NCBI GenBank assembly: GCA_026225235.1 | Contig: JAMFSK010000175.1 | Span: forward strand, 1-34,988 | DNA: 34,988 nt | Reading direction: 5' to 3' | Source: Burkholderiales bacterium | Lineage (GTDB): Bacteria > Pseudomonadota > Gammaproteobacteria > Burkholderiales > Burkholderiaceae | Part shown: one piece after another, positions 32,052 to 34,988 of the stretch | How the letters are laid out: the number at the start of each line of letters is the position of its first letter | Numbering within the stretch: position 1 is the first letter of the stretch | The notes under the pieces: model-generated | What the model saw: the letters and a program-made list of their open reading frames with translations, nothing else | The model's database searches: none | What the model was told of the DNA's origin: nothing | Made by a program: the position numbers and the translations under genes

Positions 32052-32555
32052 TCACGACCGGGGTGAGCGGTCCCCAAGCAGATAGTCGATCGAGATCCGT
32101 CCCGGCCCCCAGGCCGCGATACCGAGGGCCATGGCGACCCATGTCAGGTGGATCGGCCAGCCGTCCGGCACGGTCAACTCGATGACGCACGTCATCAAAA
32201 TCAGCCCGACCGCGGCGAAACGGGTGCCGAAGCCCAACACGAGCAGCACCGGGAACGTCACCTCGCCGCAGCCCGACAGAAATGCAAAGACGGCCGGATG
32301 GGGGAACGGATACGGGCCACCCGGAAGATGCAACTGAAACTCCTGCGTGAACAGATCAATCGCCGTGTCGTTGAGTTGAAGGAATCCGTGCCATTTGAGA
32401 ATGCCCGATTTCCAGAACGGCACGGCCAGTGCGAGCCGCAGCACGAGCTGCACGAGCCAGGGCTGCGCGAGTCGCTCAACGAGCCGCCTCGCTGCGCCGA
32501 TCGTGGACAGAACGACACCTGGGAAAGGCAGTTTTGCTTGCTGTAGGTCGGACAT
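32052..32555 (-). CDS. DoxX-family membrane protein of the bufferin operon
   Basis: This 167-residue protein has four hydrophobic segments of the DoxX type. Recognisable pieces are LVLRLALAVPFWKSGILKW, HPAVFAFLSGCGEVTFPVLLVLGFGTRFAAVGLILMTCVIELTVP, and a C-terminal WVAMALGIAAWGPGRISIDYLLG. DoxX proteins are common last members of DUF2282/DUF692/DUF2063 operons; the corresponding gene in the Cupriavidus gold-induced gig cluster is, to my memory, gigT. Its role is unproven, perhaps redox or quinone-linked. GGAG lies eight bases before the ATG, and the gene starts four bases after bufC. Confidence 0.88.
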   Translation of the reverse strand: MSDLQQAKLPFPGVVLSTIGAARRLVERLAQPWLVQLVLRLALAVPFWKSGILKWHGFLQLNDTAIDLFTQEFQLHLPGGPYPFPHPAVFAFLSGCGEVTFPVLLVLGFGTRFAAVGLILMTCVIELTVPDGWPIHLTWVAMALGIAAWGPGRISIDYLLGDRSPRS

Positions 32556-32559
32556 TTTT

Positions 32560-33339
32560 TTACTCTCCGTATTGGACGGCGGTAAACACGCCGGCCGAGA
32601 TCATGCCGGCCAGATTGGCCTGAAGATCGAAGGAAGGGGTTACCTGAAACGCGACCGCGACTGCTTCGCCCAGCGATGCGTTCTCGAGAAGCGCACTCAG
32701 AAAGGTTGCACCGCCTGCCGGCAGACGCGATACGGTCACGTCGTGCTCCGGGCGGGTCACGAGAGCGTCTTCTGGCTCGCTCGAGCGGAGCGGCGAAACT
32801 GGGCCATCGGTGCGATGCATCGCGAAGATGGAAACGGCCGGATACGGCGATCGCACGACGCGCGCGGCTGGATGCGGCACGAAGCGGACCTCCGCAAGCG
32901 ATGTAGGCTCGATACGCCCCAGCGCTTCGGTGTCGAGCACGGGCAGATCGGCGGCGTGATATGCATCCAGCCACGCGCGCTCGATGCGTGCCGTATCGGC
33001 GAGCCACGGCATCTGGCGCGCATATTCGTAGGATTCGATAAACGCGGGTAAATCGTGCCCGTACTCAAACAGCAGCGGAGAGACAGGTGGTGTGGCGCGG
33101 ATATGGAAGCGGGCCATCGCCCGGAAGAAGTCCACGCCTGTGATGCGCTGGACAGCGGGATAGACGGCAGCCAGCGCGTCGATCAGGCTGACCGTGACGT
33201 TGTTGCGGTAAACGTTATACCGCTTGACCACACCCTTACCGGACAAGGCAACCACATCGTCGGGCGCTGCGATTGCTGGGTCCATCAAACCCGGTGCGAA
33301 TGCCGCGGCATAGGCGCACGAATGATTTTCAGGCTGCAC
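32560..33339 (-). CDS. bufC: BufC-type partner of the MNIO enzyme (DUF2063)
   Basis: This 259-residue protein has an N-terminal DUF2063 domain: GKGVVKRYNVYRNNVTVSLIDALAAVYPAVQRITGVDFFRAMARFHI and PLLFEYGHDLPAFIESY. A C-terminal beta-rich part follows. In bufferin and methanobactin-like pathways such proteins bind the precursor peptide and assist the DUF692 enzyme. It starts at a GTG overlapping the bufB stop by 11 bases with a G-rich ribosome site, so the two are translationally coupled. It was once described as a putative DNA-binding domain family, a label the operon context does not support. Confidence 0.9.
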   Translation of the reverse strand: MQPENHSCAYAAAFAPGLMDPAIAAPDDVVALSGKGVVKRYNVYRNNVTVSLIDALAAVYPAVQRITGVDFFRAMARFHIRATPPVSPLLFEYGHDLPAFIESYEYARQMPWLADTARIERAWLDAYHAADLPVLDTEALGRIEPTSLAEVRFVPHPAARVVRSPYPAVSIFAMHRTDGPVSPLRSSEPEDALVTRPEHDVTVSRLPAGGATFLSALLENASLGEAVAVAFQVTPSFDLQANLAGMISAGVFTAVQYGE

Positions 33340-34252
33340 GGCTGACCCCCTGCCCGAGCGACAGCCGGTGTTTTGCCATGACCCGATGGGCTTTCAACGC
33401 TTGAGCCTGCAACACTGGCCAGTTGGGAAGGCTGCTGTCCCATTCGATCAGCGTCGGCCTCGGCCCGATACGCGCCGTCAGGTCCCGGTACAGCTCCCAG
33501 ACGGGGTCGGCAATTGCTCGATCATGACTGTCGATAAGCAGCAGCGCATTCTCATCGTCGCGTTGCTCGCTGTGGCCGGCGAGATGGATCTCACCGACCG
33601 GTTCGAGCGGAAATTCGGCAAGGTACGCCTCGGCTGAAAAGCCATGATTGGTTGCCGAGACGAAGACGTTGTTAAGGTCCAGCAGAAGGCCGCAACCGGT
33701 ACGCTGAGCGATCGCCCGGATGAAGTCGGTCTCGCTCATCGTCGACGACGCGAAAGCGACATAGGTCGACGGATTTTCAAGCAGGATCGGACGTTGGATC
33801 GTGTTCTGGACCTGGTCAATGTGTTCGCACACTTTGTCGAGCGTTGCTTTCGTGTACGGCAAAGGCAGGAGATCGTTGAAGGAGGTGCCCCCGTGCGAAG
33901 ACCAGGCGAGATGCTCGGATACCAGCGTGGGTTCGTAACGCCTGACCACTTCGCGAAAGCGCGCGAGATGCGCCGCATTGAGCTCACCCGGTGCACCGAT
34001 CGACATGCACACGCCGTGAACGGAGAGCGGATAGTGCTCGCGGATCGCTGCGAGCGCGCGATGGGGAGGCCCGCCGGCGCCCATATAGTTTTCGGCGTGG
34101 ACCTCGAAGAATCCATCTTGCATCCCGTCGGCGAGAATCGCAGGCAGGTGTTCATGCTTGAAACTGGTACCGATGGGCGCCCTGAAATGCGACGCCCCGC
34201 CAGGAGGGCGACCCCACTCGCCCGTTGCCGTAGCCCTTTTGGAGTCAATCAT
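33329..34252 (-). CDS. bufB: BufB: DUF692 multinuclear non-heme iron oxidase (MNIO)
   Basis: This 307-residue TIM-barrel metalloenzyme modifies cysteines of the precursor peptide. DUF692 blocks are clear: FFEVHAENYMGAGGPPHRAL, LSVHGVCMSIGAPGELNAAHLARF, LVSEHLAWSSHGGTSFNDLLPLPYT, ILLENPSTYVAF, GCGLLLDLNNVFVSATNHG and EIHLAGHSEQ. They supply the His/Asp/Glu ligands of the iron site. In bufferins this enzyme turns Cys into 5-thiooxazole. It lies 31 bases after bufA, with AAAGGGGG ahead of the ATG at 34252. It is related to MbnB of methanobactin synthesis. Confidence 0.93.
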   Translation of the reverse strand: MIDSKRATATGEWGRPPGGASHFRAPIGTSFKHEHLPAILADGMQDGFFEVHAENYMGAGGPPHRALAAIREHYPLSVHGVCMSIGAPGELNAAHLARFREVVRRYEPTLVSEHLAWSSHGGTSFNDLLPLPYTKATLDKVCEHIDQVQNTIQRPILLENPSTYVAFASSTMSETDFIRAIAQRTGCGLLLDLNNVFVSATNHGFSAEAYLAEFPLEPVGEIHLAGHSEQRDDENALLLIDSHDRAIADPVWELYRDLTARIGPRPTLIEWDSSLPNWPVLQAQALKAHRVMAKHRLSLGQGVSRAA

Positions 34253-34283
34253 GGCCGCCCCCTTTGGCTTGCTATTCGATGGA

Positions 34284-34595
34284 TTAGGACTTCATCGGGG
34301 TTAGCGAGCCGTGGCTGCCACCAGGCACTTGAATGCCCGTGCAGGTGCCGCCTTGGACGAACTTCCACGAGTTGCCCTGGAAATCCATGGCGGAGGTACC
34401 TTGGCAGGTGGTGCCGGGGCCGGCGGCGCAGTCGTTCTGTCCCTTCAGGGCGACGCCGTAGCACTTTTCCTTGTGCGCGGCGACAGCAGCGGCGCCTTCT
34501 GCCTGGGTGAGCGGCGCAGCGTGGACGACGGAGGCGAGCAGGCTAGCGACGACGCCGGCGAGGAGGGACGAGCTGACAGAGATCTTTGCGGACAT
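34284..34595 (-). CDS. bufA1: BufA1: bufferin-type periplasmic metallophore precursor (DUF2282)
   Basis: This 103-residue exported peptide has a signal segment (MSAKISVSSSLLAGVVASLLASVVHA, cut near residue 26). The mature part has four cysteines: Cys45 (EKCYGVA), Cys56 (GQNDCAAG), Cys64 (TTCQGTS) and Cys85 (GGTCTG). KCYGVALKGQNDC is the hallmark of BufA1/DUF2282 proteins. In known members some Cys become thiooxazoles and the product binds copper in the periplasm. GGAG lies eight bases before the ATG, and the SigF-like promoter sits 54-79 bases upstream. The unrelated-looking tail (PGGSHGSLTPMKS) is normal for the family. Confidence 0.93.
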   Translation of the reverse strand: MSAKISVSSSLLAGVVASLLASVVHAAPLTQAEGAAAVAAHKEKCYGVALKGQNDCAAGPGTTCQGTSAMDFQGNSWKFVQGGTCTGIQVPGGSHGSLTPMKS

Positions 34596-34622
34596 GGAAT
34601 TTCTCCAGTGGTTGAGAAGAAG

Positions 34623-34639
34623 GTACCCGCGGCGGGTAC
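34623..34639. promoter_or_regulatory. Perfect 17-base palindrome in the bufA1 leader
   Basis: GTACCCGC (34623-34630) and GCGGGTAC (34632-34639) are perfect inverted arms around one base. The site falls between the -10 element (34649-34652) and the bufA1 ribosome site, so it should lie at the very start of the transcript. It could be an operator or a 5' hairpin that protects the mRNA. Confidence 0.5.
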
Positions 34640-34648
34640 ATCCTCTAA

Positions 34649-34674
34649 TTCGTGGACACTGGAGATCCGGTTAC
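34649..34674 (-). promoter_or_regulatory. ECF sigma (SigF-type) promoter of the bufferin operon
   Basis: On the minus strand GTAACC (34674-34669) is followed by exactly 16 bases and CGAA (34652-34649). This equals the SigF promoter consensus GTAACC-N16-CGAA that I recall from Caulobacter, where SigF drives a bufferin operon under metal stress. It stands at the expected distance from bufA1. The cognate sigma factor is not in this window. Confidence 0.7.
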
Positions 34675-34826
34675 AGCGGAATCGTTTTTTTTGATTTGTT
34701 TGCGGCGCAGAGAAAATGGGCCGTTCAGTACGGCGATGACACGAAAATGTAACTGTAATGGGAGTAGAAACCGATCTTCAAACTGGCGGTCCACGCAGGC
34801 GACTGACTTGGTCGACTGTAGGCACC

Positions 34827-34837
34827 TACGTGGATAC
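34827..34837. repeat. 11-base motif shared with the left window edge, inverted
   Basis: TACGTGGATAC here is the reverse complement of GTATCCACGTA at 41-51. An AGG lies at the same offset before each copy, and a GTCCACG lies on the outer-repeat side of both, though at different distances. This suggests related insertion-sequence ends facing outward at both edges. Confidence 0.35.
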
Positions 34838-34851
34838 GCCAGAATGGCCGG

Positions 34852-34988
34852 TTAAGCTGCCACTTGCCCACTTCCCAGGTCTGCCCCCGTCATCGGATCA
34901 GCGTCGGTGTCCGAAGCGGTCCGTGCGGCCATAGCTTGAAGAACCTTAACGTCTTGTGAAGGGCTCTTCACCGACGCCAGTCCGTCCC
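34852..34988 (-). CDS. C-terminal end of an unidentified gene (partial)
   Basis: A minus-strand frame enters from beyond the right edge and stops with TAA at 34852-34854. The visible 45 residues include SVKSPSQDVKVLQAMAARTAS and end GADLGSGQVAA. It matches no family I recognise. It is the only frame open across this end; its closeness to the shared 11-base motif hints at mobile-element origin, but it could be chance. Confidence 0.25.
   Translation of the reverse strand, partial: DGLASVKSPSQDVKVLQAMAARTASDTDADPMTGADLGSGQVAA

Overview
The window looks like accessory chromosome from a GC-rich betaproteobacterium, most likely of the Burkholderia/Paraburkholderia/Caballeronia group. This rests on gene style: many LysR regulators, SDR oxidoreductases, a TonB-ExbB-ExbD-ExbD set and a bufferin (DUF2282/MNIO/DUF2063/DoxX) operon. 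It is not a phylogenetic placement. The left edge carries the first codons of what looks like an IS66-type accessory ORF, and an 11-base motif from that edge recurs inverted at the right edge, so the segment may be bounded by insertion-sequence material.

Positions 400-8660 hold loosely connected accessory genes. They are a small membrane protein, an SDR divergent from a TetR regulator, a second SDR divergent from a LysR regulator, a VOC-fold protein, a third SDR, a YjaB-like acetyltransferase, and an exported two-domain aspartyl protease with a PDZ domain. The second SDR has Asn where the catalytic Lys is expected.

Positions 8667-16715 hold a peptide-oriented module. An SgrR-like regulator with a peptide-binding-protein-like domain is divergent from a serine carboxypeptidase (S10), an APC-type permease and a DUF3830 protein. 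A LysR regulator and a convergent GPH/MFS symporter follow.

Positions 17092-31976 form the core of the window: thirteen same-strand genes, many touching or overlapping. In order they encode a TonB-dependent receptor, an amidohydrolase, an enolase-superfamily racemase (DgcA-like), a DUF1611 protein (DgcN-like), a penicillin-binding/beta-lactamase-fold hydrolase, an S9 oligopeptidase, a PLP aminotransferase, a zinc D-aminopeptidase (DppA), TonB, ExbB, two ExbD proteins, and a ketopantoate-reductase-like enzyme. DgcN and DgcA are the known D-glutamate pair (N-acetylation, then racemisation to N-acetyl-L-glutamate), and DppA releases N-terminal D-amino acids. I infer a self-contained system that imports a D-amino-acid-containing, probably D-Glu-containing, peptide through its own energised receptor and dismantles it. 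This assembly is the best candidate for an undescribed system.

Positions 32052-34595 on the minus strand form a bufferin metallophore operon (bufA1, bufB, bufC and a DoxX gene). It is preceded by a GTAACC-N16-CGAA promoter, the ECF sigma SigF consensus as I recall it from Caulobacter, and by a perfect 8+1+8 palindrome in the leader. No rRNA, tRNA or CRISPR array was seen.
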